A DNA stretch of 64,000 nt from Polyangia bacterium (GTDB taxonomy: Bacteria; Myxococcota_A; Polyangia; Nannocystales; Nannocystaceae). The position numbers and the translations under genes were made by a program. Within the stretch, counting starts at the first letter, position 1, and each line of letters begins with the position of its first letter. The DNA is taken from assembly GCA_030424595.1 (NCBI GenBank), contig JAUHWG010000004.1, positions 1 through 64,000 of the forward strand, in the 5' to 3' direction. The notes under the pieces were generated by a model, which saw only the letters and a list, made by a program, of their open reading frames with translations, was not told where the DNA came from and made no database searches. Shown here piece by piece: positions 8,824-17,643 of this stretch.

Positions 8824-9351
8824 GTGGACGAAGTGCTGCTTATCGAGAGCGAGCGAGGCGTGATCCCTGCGTCGTTCTCCATTCGCTTCTCGCCGAGCGC
8901 CAAGCTGATCGTCGTCGTCCGGCGCTTCGTCCAGTCGTTCTACGCGCGTGTCCTCGAGGACACAGAGATGTCCTCGCAGCTCGCCCTCGCGACCCACGAG
9001 CTCCTGGAGAACGCCGTGAAGTACGGGACGACGAACGACGCAGTGCTGGGGGTCTCGGTGGCCGCCGCGGCCGAGGGGCGCGACGGGTATGACGTCGACG
9101 TTTCGATCCGCAACAGCGCGAGCGCGGAGAACCTGGCCGAGGCCAAGCGGGTGATCGACGCCCTCGGCGCATGCGACGATACCTTCGCCTTTTACCAGGA
9201 GCAGATCCTGATCGCCTCGGAGCGCGAGCGGGGCTCCGGGCTGGGCCTGGTCCGGATCGCCGCCGAGGCGGGGATGAGGCTCGCCCTGGACATCGTCGAC
9301 GATGAGCTTGAGATTCGGGCTAGCGCCCACTACACGCCGGACTTGTCATGA
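8824..9351 (+). CDS. RsbW-like ATP-binding regulator (slr1658-type)
   Basis: A 175-residue GHKL-fold protein resembling anti-sigma-factor kinases and especially the slr1658-type regulators of partner-switching modules. Visible motifs are the N-box LATHELLENAVKYG and the G2-like ERGSGLGLVRIAAE. No receiver or sensor domain is attached. In the family, such proteins bind or phosphorylate a STAS partner. Its stop overlaps the start of the next gene by four bases (ATGA), as expected for a translationally coupled pair. The start is GTG 8824, set by the hexamer six bases upstream. The family match is from memory of motif and pairing, not a search. Confidence 0.78.
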   Translation: MDEVLLIESERGVIPASFSIRFSPSAKLIVVVRRFVQSFYARVLEDTEMSSQLALATHELLENAVKYGTTNDAVLGVSVAAAAEGRDGYDVDVSIRNSASAENLAEAKRVIDALGACDDTFAFYQEQILIASERERGSGLGLVRIAAEAGMRLALDIVDDELEIRASAHYTPDLS

Positions 9352-9728
9352 CGCCCTCTTCACTACAGGCAGGAGAACTCAGGGCGAGCGCCTCGCACAG
9401 CGGTGAGCTCGTCAGCCTCGCCTTCGCCGGGAACGCCGATGGCCGCGCAGACTCAGACTTGGAGGCCTTCCTCCACGAGCTCCACGCCGAGATCGCGGCC
9501 CTGGCGGTGACCCAGGTCGACGTCGACATCCGCGCCTTGGAGTTCATGAACTCGTCGTGCTTCAAGGGCTTCATCACCTGGATCGTCCAGGTCCGGCGGA
9601 TGAAGCCGCCGTCGCGCTATCGCATCCGCTTCCTCGCGACGTCGAAGTACCCGTGGCAGAAGCGGAGCCTCCACGCGATCAGCTTCTTCGGCGGTTCAGA
9701 GCTCATCGAGGTCGTGACGGAGGACTGA
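9348..9728 (+). CDS. STAS-like partner-switch protein (slr1659-type)
   Basis: A 126-residue protein paired with the ATP-binding regulator upstream. It looks like a STAS/anti-anti-sigma-like fold: a beta strand (VSLAFAGNADGRAD), a helix, then VDVDIRALEFMNSSCFKGFITW. That last run occupies the place where STAS antagonists have DxSxxxxxD/SxGL and the phosphorylatable Ser; here the candidates are Ser69 and Ser70. This matches slr1659-type proteins, which sit next to slr1658-type ATPases and SpoIIE phosphatases. A SpoIIE phosphatase lies at 13202. The role as a phosphorylatable switch is inferred. Confidence 0.7.
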   Translation: MTPSSLQAGELRASASHSGELVSLAFAGNADGRADSDLEAFLHELHAEIAALAVTQVDVDIRALEFMNSSCFKGFITWIVQVRRMKPPSRYRIRFLATSKYPWQKRSLHAISFFGGSELIEVVTED

Positions 9729-9747
9729 GGGTCCGCGAGGATGACCC

Positions 9748-11265
9748 ATGCTGAGCCTCGCGCACGCGCTCGTGATCGCAGCTCAGGTCCAGCCTGTGGC
9801 TCGAGGGATGCCGGAGCCGATCGACGTCGGCGCGGCGAATGAGGCTGAGGTCGAGGCGGGCACGCCGGACTCCGACGGGGCTGAGGAGGGTCGAGGCGCT
9901 GGAGCGTCCTCGGAGCAGCGGCCGGTCGAGGGGCCCCAGCCGGCGGCCTCCGGCTCTTCCCTGGAGGCGCTGGAGCAGCGCCTGAGCGCGGTCGAGGCGG
10001 AGAACGCCGCGCTCCGCGAGGAGGTCGAGGTGCTCCGCGAGGATCACACCTTCCTCGACCAACGATTTCAGAGGGTCCTGCCGCTCACCGGCCGCCTCGG
10101 GGGTTACGTCGACTTCGGCTACTTCTGGGTCGGCGGCGACGGCTCGGGCGTCCGCCCCGACACCGGCTACCAGAACTTCCCCGAGCACGAGGGGGTGATC
10201 CCCGACTCGTGGGTCTTTATGGGGGATCCGCTGTCGACAGCGATCAACTCCCGCGGGGATCCGGCGGACACCGGCGAGTCGCGCCAGGTGACCTTTGACG
10301 GCGTCGACAGCCGCGGCAAGTCATCCTTCATCGTCAACGCGTTGAACCTGTCGCTCTTCGCCGGGATCGGCAAGTACGCGGCGGTCGAGGGCCTCTTTGA
10401 TCTGGTCCCGCGGGGCCGCGACGTCGCCAACCCCGACGGTCTCTTTGTAGGGGACTACCTCGACGTCAAGCTGGCCTACCTCAGGATCTCTCCGCCGACC
10501 AAGCGCTTCGATCTCGACATCATGGCCGGCAAGATCAACCCCGTCGTCGGCTACGAGTACCGGATCCAAGAGGCGACCGACCGACTGACGGTGACGCCCT
10601 CGCTGATCTGTCGCTATACCTGCGGACGGCCGGTCGGGGTGAAGGCGAGGGCCCGCTTCCTCGGCTCTCGGGCGCTGATCGCCGCGCTCTCCGTGACCAA
10701 CGGCGGGAGCTTCGCGGAGGGCTTCGGCTTCGCCAGCGATGTCGACTCGAACCACTTCAAGACCGTCGCCAGCCGCCTCTCCTATGTGATCCCGGTGGGC
10801 GCGGGGCTCGAGATCGGCGCCTCTGGAGCCTTCGGGGCCCAGGACCTGCAACCATCGGACAGGGTCTTCCAATGGCAGTACGGTGCAGACCTCCACCTCG
10901 AGGCCTCCGGCTTCGAGCTGACCGGCGAGTACATGATGGGCAACGTCCAGGGGGAGACGGAGATGGGCGGTCCGGCCTGCGGGCTCGCCCCCTGCCTCAA
11001 CTTCAAGGGCGCCTATGGGCTCCTCGGCTATCGGGCGAAGAACTGGCTCATCCCCTACTTTCGGACCGATTGGCGCTCGGCGCTGCACACCAGCGGGGCG
11101 AGCTTCGTCTACCACTCCGACGTCATCCGCTTCACCCCAGGCTTCCGCTTTGAGGTGGGCACCAATGTGATTATGAAGGTCGAGTACAGCGTCAATCGCG
11201 AGCTCGGGGGGATCCCGAACTTCGCCAACGACATCTTTACGACCTCGGTCGTCGCTAGGATCTAG
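9748..11265 (+). CDS. Porin-like outer-membrane protein with N-terminal coiled coil
   Basis: A 505-residue envelope protein. A short signal (MLSLAHALVIAAQ) precedes an acidic linker, then a coiled coil (ALEQRLSAVEAENAALREEV, about 72-108) of the sort found in trimeric porins. The rest is strand-rich: GRLGGYVDFGYFW, KLAYLRISPPTKRFDLDIMA, YEYRIQEATDRLTV, and a C-terminal run ending in VVARI. There is one cysteine-rich loop (GGPACGLAPCLNF). It sits 19 bp after the STAS-like gene and 7 bp before the cupredoxin gene, so it is probably co-transcribed. It may be the outer-membrane conduit or substrate channel for the redox proteins that follow; that is inference. Confidence 0.75.
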   Translation: MLSLAHALVIAAQVQPVARGMPEPIDVGAANEAEVEAGTPDSDGAEEGRGAGASSEQRPVEGPQPAASGSSLEALEQRLSAVEAENAALREEVEVLREDHTFLDQRFQRVLPLTGRLGGYVDFGYFWVGGDGSGVRPDTGYQNFPEHEGVIPDSWVFMGDPLSTAINSRGDPADTGESRQVTFDGVDSRGKSSFIVNALNLSLFAGIGKYAAVEGLFDLVPRGRDVANPDGLFVGDYLDVKLAYLRISPPTKRFDLDIMAGKINPVVGYEYRIQEATDRLTVTPSLICRYTCGRPVGVKARARFLGSRALIAALSVTNGGSFAEGFGFASDVDSNHFKTVASRLSYVIPVGAGLEIGASGAFGAQDLQPSDRVFQWQYGADLHLEASGFELTGEYMMGNVQGETEMGGPACGLAPCLNFKGAYGLLGYRAKNWLIPYFRTDWRSALHTSGASFVYHSDVIRFTPGFRFEVGTNVIMKVEYSVNRELGGIPNFANDIFTTSVVARI

Positions 11266-11272
11266 CAAGCCC

Positions 11273-12028
11273 ATGAACCGCTCATCCACGCACCGTAGCC
11301 TCCGCAGCCTCCTCCTCTCGGTCGGGGCGGTCGGGCTGTTGTTCGGTCTTGCGTTCGGGCTTGGCCTCGCCCCGGACGCGAGCGCCGGAGAGGCGAAGGC
11401 GGTCGCGGAGGCGGCGGAGCAGGTCGCGACCGGGGACGTCCGCGGCGAGGTCCGCCTGCGCAAGCGCTGGCGCGAGCTCAAGGACCGGTCGGAGATCGTC
11501 GTCTATCTCGAGGGGGTCCCTGGTGATCCGCCTGCGCCGCCCGAGGCGGTCCACAGGATCCGCCAGCACAACAAGAGCTTCTCGCCGAAGGTCAGCGCCG
11601 TCGTCGTCGGCACGACGGTCGAGTTCCCCAACGACGACAAGATCTTCCACAACGTCTTCTCAATGTCACGGTCGATGAAGTTCGACCTCGGCCTCTACAA
11701 GAGCGGCACGAGCAAGAGCGTGGTCGCGACGCGGTCGGGGATCGTCGACATCTACTGCAACATCCACCCGTCGATGGCCGCGAAGGTGCTGGTCCTCGAG
11801 AACAAGCACTTCGCGGTGACCGGCGAGGACGGGACCTTCGCGATCGAGGGGGTCCCGGCGGGCACCTATCCCGTCGTCGCCTGGCAGGCCAACGGCGACG
11901 CCTACCGCGGCGAGGTGACGGTCAGCGCCGACGAGGTCACGACCCTCGAGATCGAGATGATCGCCGGTCGGGCTGCGCACGAAGAGCACACCCGCAAGGA
12001 CGGGACACCCTACGGTCGCTACAGGTGA
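11273..12028 (+). CDS. Secreted cupredoxin-like (type 1 copper) protein
   Basis: A 251-residue periplasmic protein. The signal peptide has a hydrophobic core (LLLSVGAVGLLFGLAFGLGL) and an AGE cleavage site. The central region is cupredoxin-like, with ligands His126 (DKIFHNVF) and Cys162, His165, Met168 in YCNIHPSM, the spacing of a mononuclear blue-copper site. A carboxypeptidase-regulatory-like beta-sandwich (FAIEGVPAGTYPVVAWQANG) follows. Related proteins are annotated as methylamine utilization or plastocyanin-like. It lies between a porin and a multiheme cytochrome, which suggests electron transfer between them. Its stop overlaps the next gene's GTG start. Confidence 0.85.
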   Translation: MNRSSTHRSLRSLLLSVGAVGLLFGLAFGLGLAPDASAGEAKAVAEAAEQVATGDVRGEVRLRKRWRELKDRSEIVVYLEGVPGDPPAPPEAVHRIRQHNKSFSPKVSAVVVGTTVEFPNDDKIFHNVFSMSRSMKFDLGLYKSGTSKSVVATRSGIVDIYCNIHPSMAAKVLVLENKHFAVTGEDGTFAIEGVPAGTYPVVAWQANGDAYRGEVTVSADEVTTLEIEMIAGRAAHEEHTRKDGTPYGRYR

Positions 12029-13185
12029 GGCTCCGCAAGGAATGGGCGCTCCTCGTCGTCGGACTCTTCGCTTGCGGAGAGACCGGCCAGCCGGCGACGA
12101 CGGCGGAGCAGCCCATGAAGCGGCCACGCTCGACGATGCGGCCGCTGACCGAGGGGCCGACGGTTCGCGCGTCGGTGCGATGTGCGGAGTGCCACGAGCC
12201 CTACGCCGCGGGCTGGCAGGGCTCGGCCCACGCGCGGGCGGCGAAGAGCCCCTACTACCGGGCCCTCGGCGGTGATGGCGATGAGCGCTGCTCCGCCTGC
12301 CATACGCCGCTGCGCGGCGAGGTGCCGGCAGAGGATCCGATCCACGCGGAGGGGGTGACCTGCGACGCGTGTCATACGGTCTCGGCGGTAGGCCCCGGGG
12401 GCAAGCCGGGCGACGCCGGTCTCACGTTCGACCTCGCGGCGAACCGCAAGTACGGATCCCTCTGCGACGCGGAGGACAACTACTTCCACCGTGTCGGCTG
12501 CGCTCCGGTCTTCGCCGAGAGTCGCTTCTGCGGCGGCTGTCATAGCCTCGAGTGGCCGGTCGAGGGGGGGGCATCCCTGGCCGTGATCACCGACTTCGCC
12601 GAGTGGTCGAGCAACCCCGGGCGGGGGACGACGACCTGCCAGGAGTGCCACATGTCCGGCGGCTTCGGCGAGGTCTCGCGGGGCTGGGCCGAGCGCGACG
12701 CCCTCTCCCGTCATGATCTCTTCGGCGCAGACGACGAGCTCCTCGCCGAGGGGCTGAACCTCGAGGCTCAGATCCTCGACGAGGGGGGCGGACGGACGAT
12801 CGAGGCGGTCCTCGCCAACCGCGGGGCGGCCCACTCGATCCCCGCGGGTCTCGCCGGTCGGAGGCTCGTCCTCTCGGCGGAGTTTGTCGACGGCGCGGGT
12901 GAGCGGGTCCGCCAGGACGAGCGGGTCTACGCCCGGATCCTCGTCAACGCGGCCGGCGATGAGGTCGTCTTCACCCAGGCGACGAAGGCCGGCGAGGACA
13001 GCCGCATCGGCCCCGGCGAGCGCAGGGTCGAGCGCTTCGACGTGCCGCAGGGGGCTGCTGTCGCCCAGCTCCGGGTGCGGCGCTTCGATCTGGGGCCTGC
13101 GGTCGCGGCGGGCCTCGGCATGGAGCCGTCTGCGGGGCAGCTGGTCCTGAGCGAAGACGTGGCGCTCGGAGCTCCTCCTCGCTGA
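12025..13185 (+). CDS. Pentaheme c-type cytochrome lipoprotein
   Basis: A 386-residue exported cytochrome with five CxxCH heme-binding motifs: CAECH (53), CSACH (89), CDACH (113), CGGCH (169) and CQECH (205). The N-terminus has a hydrophobic segment ending in LFACGE, so it is probably lipid-anchored. The C-terminal 170 residues are heme-free and strand-rich. The heme spacing resembles the cytochrome c554/NrfB-like group, with no catalytic lysine motif visible, so electron transfer is more likely than nitrite reduction. The GTG start overlaps the cupredoxin stop (GTGA), which shows translational coupling. Partner inference rests on gene order only. Confidence 0.9.
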   Translation: MRLRKEWALLVVGLFACGETGQPATTAEQPMKRPRSTMRPLTEGPTVRASVRCAECHEPYAAGWQGSAHARAAKSPYYRALGGDGDERCSACHTPLRGEVPAEDPIHAEGVTCDACHTVSAVGPGGKPGDAGLTFDLAANRKYGSLCDAEDNYFHRVGCAPVFAESRFCGGCHSLEWPVEGGASLAVITDFAEWSSNPGRGTTTCQECHMSGGFGEVSRGWAERDALSRHDLFGADDELLAEGLNLEAQILDEGGGRTIEAVLANRGAAHSIPAGLAGRRLVLSAEFVDGAGERVRQDERVYARILVNAAGDEVVFTQATKAGEDSRIGPGERRVERFDVPQGAAVAQLRVRRFDLGPAVAAGLGMEPSAGQLVLSEDVALGAPPR

Positions 13186-13201
13186 TACTGAACCGCCGCC
13201 C

Positions 13202-15016
13202 ATGAAGTTCCGCACCGCGATCCTGACGAGCTCCATGACCTTGGTCGTCGGGGTTGTGGTCGCGGCGGTCGTCACGGTCAGCGCCGCGATCGACCGGTCG
13301 GCGCGCCGCGATCTCGACGAGGAGCTCGCACGGTCGACGGCGGTCTTCCGCGAGCTCCAGGGGTATCGGGCGTCCCTCAACGAGGCGCACATCGACGTCG
13401 TCGCCCAGGAGCCGCGGCTCAAGGCCGTGACGAGCACCGCGGAGATCGATCACGCGACGGTTCTCGACAGCGCCCGCGAGCTCCAGCGCTCGTCGGGCGC
13501 CGATCTTCTCCTGCTCACCGACGGCGCCGGCCGACTGCGGGCCGACACCGCCGACCCGAGCGCGGAGGGCTTTGATCTCTCGGGCATGCCGCTCGTCGCC
13601 GAGGCCCTCGAGAATGGGCGGGCGAGCGCGGTCTGGGTCGATGACAGGGGCGCCTACCAGGTCCAGGCACGGGCGCTGAGCTTCGGCGACGAGCGGATCG
13701 GGGTCATCGTCCTGGGCTTCGCGATCGACGAGCAGGTGGCGGCGACGATCGAGCGGCAGACCGGGGCTGGGGTCGCGATCATCCTCGGCGAGACGATCCT
13801 CGCGGTCTCCTCGGAGGGCTCGGTGCCCGGAGCTGCGACGGCGGAGCTCGTCGGCCTGTCGACGGAGGCGGAGGGCGAGAGCCGCCGCTTGGAGATCGGC
13901 GGAGCTGTCTACCTGGCCCGGGCCGGGCTCTTCCCCGAGGCTCGCGCCGACCAGGAGCTGCGCTTTGTCGTCCTCCGCTCGCTCGACAAGGCCCTCGCCG
14001 ACAGCCGGGCGATCGTCCGCCAGCTCCTCTGGATCGCCGGCCTCGCGCTCATCGCCGCGATCGGCCTCGCGACCTTCGTCGCCCGCCGCCTGGCCCGGCC
14101 GCTCGACGGTCTCGTCGACTTCACGCGGGAGATCGCCGCGGGGGAGCTCCGCGGTCGCGATCGGATCGGCGGCTCGGACGAGGTGCGGGCGCTCGGCGGG
14201 GCGATGAACCGGATGGTCCGCGAGCTCGCGGAGAGCCGGGCGCAGATCCGCGAGAAGCAGCGCCTAGAGCACGAGATGGAGCTCGCGGCGGAGATCCAGA
14301 CCTCGATCGTCCCGGCGCATCCGGAGGTGCCGGGGCTCGAGATCGTCACCGTGATGCGGACCGCGACCGAGGTCGGCGGCGACTACTACGACGTCATCCC
14401 GACCGCCGACGGCGCCTGGATCGGGATCGGCGACGTCGCGGGTCACGGGCTCCGGGCAGGCCTGGTGATGCTGATGGTCCAGAGCGCGGTCGCCAGCTTG
14501 ACCCGAGAGCGCCCCGCAGCGTCGCCGCGGGAGCTGGTGGGGACGCTCAACCGGGTGATCTACGACAACGTCCGCGAGCGCCTAGGTCAGGATGAGCACG
14601 TCACCTTCTCGCTGCTCCGCTACTACCGGGGCGGGCTCCTCCGCTTCGCCGGGGCGCACGAGCCCTTCCTCCTGGTCCGGGCTGCGACCGGCGAGTGTGA
14701 AGAGATCGAGACGCCGGGGACCTGGGTCGGCGTGATCCCGGAGATCGCCGACGCCCTGGTCGACACGGAGATCCGGCTCGAGGTCGGCGATCTTATCCTT
14801 CTCTACAGCGACGGCCTGGTCGAGGCCCGCAGCGCAAGCGGCGAGTTCTTCGGCCTCGGGCGGGTGCGAGAGCGGATCGTCGCGGGGCGTGATGGATCTC
14901 TGCAGGACCTCGCAGACGGGCTTGTGGGGGCCGCGGAGAGCTTCCGCGACCAGATCGAGGACGACATCAGCTTCGTCCTCTTCAGGGTCGGCGATCCCTC
15001 CTCTGCCGAGGTCTGA
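13202..15016 (+). CDS. Membrane-bound SpoIIE/PP2C phosphatase with extracytoplasmic sensor and HAMP
   Basis: A 604-residue inner-membrane protein. Segments: TM1 (about 8-29), a periplasmic Cache/CHASE-like sensor (about 30-270), TM2 (about 274-295), HAMP (RRLARPLDGLVDFTREIAAG), a linker helix (QRLEHEMELAAEIQTSIVP), and a SpoIIE-type PP2C phosphatase. The phosphatase has metal motifs GGDYYD, GDVAGHG, YSDGLVEA and EDDIS. Such phosphatases dephosphorylate STAS proteins in partner switches. It lies 16 bp after the cytochrome gene and a few kilobases from the slr1658/1659-type pair, which supplies the probable kinase and substrate. The sensor would face the same compartment as the cupredoxin and cytochrome. 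Confidence 0.92.
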   Translation: MKFRTAILTSSMTLVVGVVVAAVVTVSAAIDRSARRDLDEELARSTAVFRELQGYRASLNEAHIDVVAQEPRLKAVTSTAEIDHATVLDSARELQRSSGADLLLLTDGAGRLRADTADPSAEGFDLSGMPLVAEALENGRASAVWVDDRGAYQVQARALSFGDERIGVIVLGFAIDEQVAATIERQTGAGVAIILGETILAVSSEGSVPGAATAELVGLSTEAEGESRRLEIGGAVYLARAGLFPEARADQELRFVVLRSLDKALADSRAIVRQLLWIAGLALIAAIGLATFVARRLARPLDGLVDFTREIAAGELRGRDRIGGSDEVRALGGAMNRMVRELAESRAQIREKQRLEHEMELAAEIQTSIVPAHPEVPGLEIVTVMRTATEVGGDYYDVIPTADGAWIGIGDVAGHGLRAGLVMLMVQSAVASLTRERPAASPRELVGTLNRVIYDNVRERLGQDEHVTFSLLRYYRGGLLRFAGAHEPFLLVRAATGECEEIETPGTWVGVIPEIADALVDTEIRLEVGDLILLYSDGLVEARSASGEFFGLGRVRERIVAGRDGSLQDLADGLVGAAESFRDQIEDDISFVLFRVGDPSSAEV

Positions 15017-15043
15017 TCCGGGAGCCGCCGAAGCCCGAGCGGG

Positions 15044-16351
15044 CTAGTTCGGATCGACGAGCCACTGCGCCGGCACGGGCTCGCCGGTCAGGCTCTCGAG
15101 GAAGGCGACGATGTCGTCGATCTCCTGATCGCTGAGGTTCAGCGGGACCATCAGTGGGTCGCGCTCCCCCGCGAAGCCCGAGGCGGCCCCGGCTTCGTTG
15201 TAGAAGACGACGACGTCGCGCAGGGTCTCGATGTGCCCGGTGTGCATGTAGGGGCCGGTCTTCGCGACGTTGCGCAGACCCTTGGTCCGGAAGGCGCCGC
15301 TTAGGGCGGGGTCGTTGGTGACGCCCTGGGTGCGGTCGACGCTGCTGTCGTCGTTGTAGGGGCCGGCGGTGTTGAAGTCCCAGCCGAGGTAGATGTCGAC
15401 CGCGCCGAGGCGGCCGTTGTCGTAGTCGGGGCCCGGGAGGACGTGCTCGCCTATCTGCTCGACCGCGGTGACGTGGAACTCTTCGTCGGAGAAGGTCGGC
15501 CCGCTGTGGCACTCGACGCAGGCGGCCTTGCCGATGAAGAGCTTGAGGCCGCGCTTCGCGGACTCGGAGATCGCCGTGTCGTCGCCGGCGACGAAGCGAT
15601 CGAAGGGGGACTCGCCGCTGATCAGCTTGCCGAGGTAGGCCGCGAGCGCCTTGCCGAAGTTGGCGAAGCCTTGGTTGATGATCGCCTGGTCGCTGGCGTC
15701 CATGGTCGGCCAAGCGCTCATGGGGTTGAGCGGCGTCGCGTCCAGCGGGAAGCGGGCCTCGTCGGCGATCGCGTCGTCGAGCGGCGTGTCAAAGATCGCG
15801 TCGTACTCCGCCTTGTAGTTGTCGTAGACGAAGCGGACGATCGCGGTCCGGGTCGTGCCCATCACGAACTCCGCCGGGATCAGGTTCTTGCCCCAGAGGT
15901 TGTCGTTGTAGCCGACCCAGCCGAACTGCTTCTCGTAGGTGGCGACGTTGACCAGGGTCGGCGCGTTGCGGATGAACCAGTCGATCGCGAGGGAGGTCCC
16001 GTTCGGCTGGGAGCGGTCGTCTATGAGCCAGTCGCCGAGGTGACAGCTGCGGCAGGAGACCTTGCCGGTGTCACCGACAGCGCCGAGCCCCCCGTTCATC
16101 CCGTCATCGCCGACGACGATCGGCCCCGAGTAGCCGGGGTCAAAGAAGAGCCGATGACCGAGGTCGACCGCCGCCTCGTCGGTCGCGTACTTGTTGGTCG
16201 TATCGTCGACCGCGCCCGGAGCCGGCGAGAGCGCTTCGATCTTCGTCATCTCGGCGTCGGTGAAGGTGACCGTCGTCGGGTCCTCACCGTTGCAGGCGGC
16301 GACGACCACCATGCAGAGAAGCCAACGACTCTTCACCGTACGGACGTTCAT
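15044..16351 (-). CDS. Di-heme cytochrome c peroxidase-like lipoprotein (CcpA/MauG family)
   Basis: A 435-residue exported protein with lipobox VVAAC (Cys20). It has two heme motifs, CRSCH (100-104) and CVECH (278-282), the two-domain layout of bacterial di-heme peroxidases. Other family features are RLFFDP near residue 68, RNAPTLVNV, FRTKGLRNVAKTGPYMHTGH and a C-terminal IDDIVAFLESLTG. The family reduces H2O2 or, in MauG-like members, oxidises a protein or small substrate. ATG 16351 is preceded by ttggagac. It is convergent with the SpoIIE phosphatase gene with 27 bp between stops, so it is a separate transcript, though functionally close to the redox genes. Confidence 0.92.
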   Translation of the reverse strand: MNVRTVKSRWLLCMVVVAACNGEDPTTVTFTDAEMTKIEALSPAPGAVDDTTNKYATDEAAVDLGHRLFFDPGYSGPIVVGDDGMNGGLGAVGDTGKVSCRSCHLGDWLIDDRSQPNGTSLAIDWFIRNAPTLVNVATYEKQFGWVGYNDNLWGKNLIPAEFVMGTTRTAIVRFVYDNYKAEYDAIFDTPLDDAIADEARFPLDATPLNPMSAWPTMDASDQAIINQGFANFGKALAAYLGKLISGESPFDRFVAGDDTAISESAKRGLKLFIGKAACVECHSGPTFSDEEFHVTAVEQIGEHVLPGPDYDNGRLGAVDIYLGWDFNTAGPYNDDSSVDRTQGVTNDPALSGAFRTKGLRNVAKTGPYMHTGHIETLRDVVVFYNEAGAASGFAGERDPLMVPLNLSDQEIDDIVAFLESLTGEPVPAQWLVDPN

Positions 16352-16520
16352 GATGTCTCCAAGGGTACTAGAGGTCGGCCGTAGATCGTGTGTAGGCGGT
16401 CATGCGGACGCCCTCTGCGGGGCTCTGCCCTGCGAACGCGCGTCATCGCGCGCTCCTCTCTATGGGCTCCGCACCCCCTGCGCGAGCGAGCTGAGTTCAC
16501 TCGGACTTGGGTCCTAGGTC

Positions 16521-17516
16521 CTAGGTCGAGCTCATCGCCGCCGGCGGGGCCGAGGGCGGCGCGCCCTTCGTCGAGTCGTCGGCCTCTGTCTCGGAGAGGA
16601 GCTCGGAGAGCTGCGAGAGGCGGAGGTGAAGGCGCTCGGAGACCGGGAAGGAGGGCTGCTTGGCCTGGATGTCGACGAAGATCTCCTTGGCGTCCGTGAG
16701 CATCGACCGGGCCGCCTCGTCGGAGCCGGCGGCGTAGCTGGCGACGGCGACGGCGAGGAGGGCCTCTGCGTGGGGGAGGGACTCGCCGCCGTAGATCTCG
16801 ACCGCACCGTCATAGACCGCGCCGGCGGCGATGATCGCCTCGCTCGCCATCCGCAGGGCGAGGAGGACGTCGACCTTGAGGAGGAGCGCCTCGTGGAGGT
16901 CGGCGTACTCGACCCGCGAGCCTCGCTCCAGGTTGCGGGTGGCCTCGCTGAGCACCTCGAGGGCCTGGGTCGGATTGTTGAGGGCGAGCTGGCTGCGGGC
17001 GAGGGTCGTGAGGGCGTCACCCTCGAGCGGCGAGCCGCTCCCTTCGAGGAGTGAGACGGCGCGCAGCGACCACTTGCGGGCGTCGATGAAGTAGTTCCCG
17101 CGATAGGCGAGGTCGCTGTAGAGGAGGGCGACGATCGCCCGGCTCTCGGGGTCGGCGGCGGGGCCGAGGCGATCGATGTCGCCCTCTAGGATCGTGAGCT
17201 GCGCGGCCGCGGTCTTGGCGTCACCCTCGGTCAGCGCGAGCTCGATGGTGAGCCGGCGCAGCGCGTCCCGGCCCGCGTCGGGGGCGGTCGGCGAGGCCGC
17301 CTCGAGGCGCTCGCGGATAAGCTCGCGGACCTCGGCGTGTTGGCCCATCGTCGCCCGGTGCCGGAGCAGCTCGATGTCGTGGACGTCGGTCGGGTTCGGG
17401 TTGTCGTCGACGACGAAGAGCTCCTTGGTCGGGGGCACGGCAGCGGACGCACGCTCGCCCGCGCAGCCCGCGAGGAGGACGAGCCCGAGGGCGGCGAAGA
17501 GCGGGCGTCGGTTCAT
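16521..17516 (-). CDS. Lipoprotein with TPR-like helical repeats
   Basis: A 331-residue lipoprotein with lipobox LVLLAGC followed by degenerate tetratricopeptide-type helices (GDALTTLARSQLALNNPTQA, ALLLKVDVLLALRMASEAII, AEALLAVAVASYAAGSDEAA). Function unknown, probably a scaffold for envelope proteins. ATG 17516 is preferred because a TAGAGT hexamer lies seven bases upstream; ATG 17522 is also possible. The C-terminus is Ala/Pro/Ser-rich. The neighbouring 17644-21501 gene, on the same strand upstream, is also a TPR-bearing lipoprotein, but the 127-bp gap and separate promoter suggest independent transcription. Confidence 0.75.
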   Translation of the reverse strand: MNRRPLFAALGLVLLAGCAGERASAAVPPTKELFVVDDNPNPTDVHDIELLRHRATMGQHAEVRELIRERLEAASPTAPDAGRDALRRLTIELALTEGDAKTAAAQLTILEGDIDRLGPAADPESRAIVALLYSDLAYRGNYFIDARKWSLRAVSLLEGSGSPLEGDALTTLARSQLALNNPTQALEVLSEATRNLERGSRVEYADLHEALLLKVDVLLALRMASEAIIAAGAVYDGAVEIYGGESLPHAEALLAVAVASYAAGSDEAARSMLTDAKEIFVDIQAKQPSFPVSERLHLRLSQLSELLSETEADDSTKGAPPSAPPAAMSST

Positions 17517-17523
17517 CAGCATC

Positions 17524-17529
17524 ACTCTA
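17524..17529 (-). promoter_or_regulatory. Candidate -10 element TAGAGT, leaderless start
   Basis: On the minus strand TAGAGT is seven bases before ATG 17516, the same spacing as at other leaderless-type starts in the window. Confidence 0.4.
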
Positions 17530-17643
17530 GCAGCTGGGGGAGCTCTGGCTGAGGGGCCCCTGCGCCGAGTCATTCACACGCTTGGGGACAGGTTCGCGAA
17601 GACGCGCCCCGAGAGCGCGCCTCCGCGGTCCTTCGTCGCGGCG

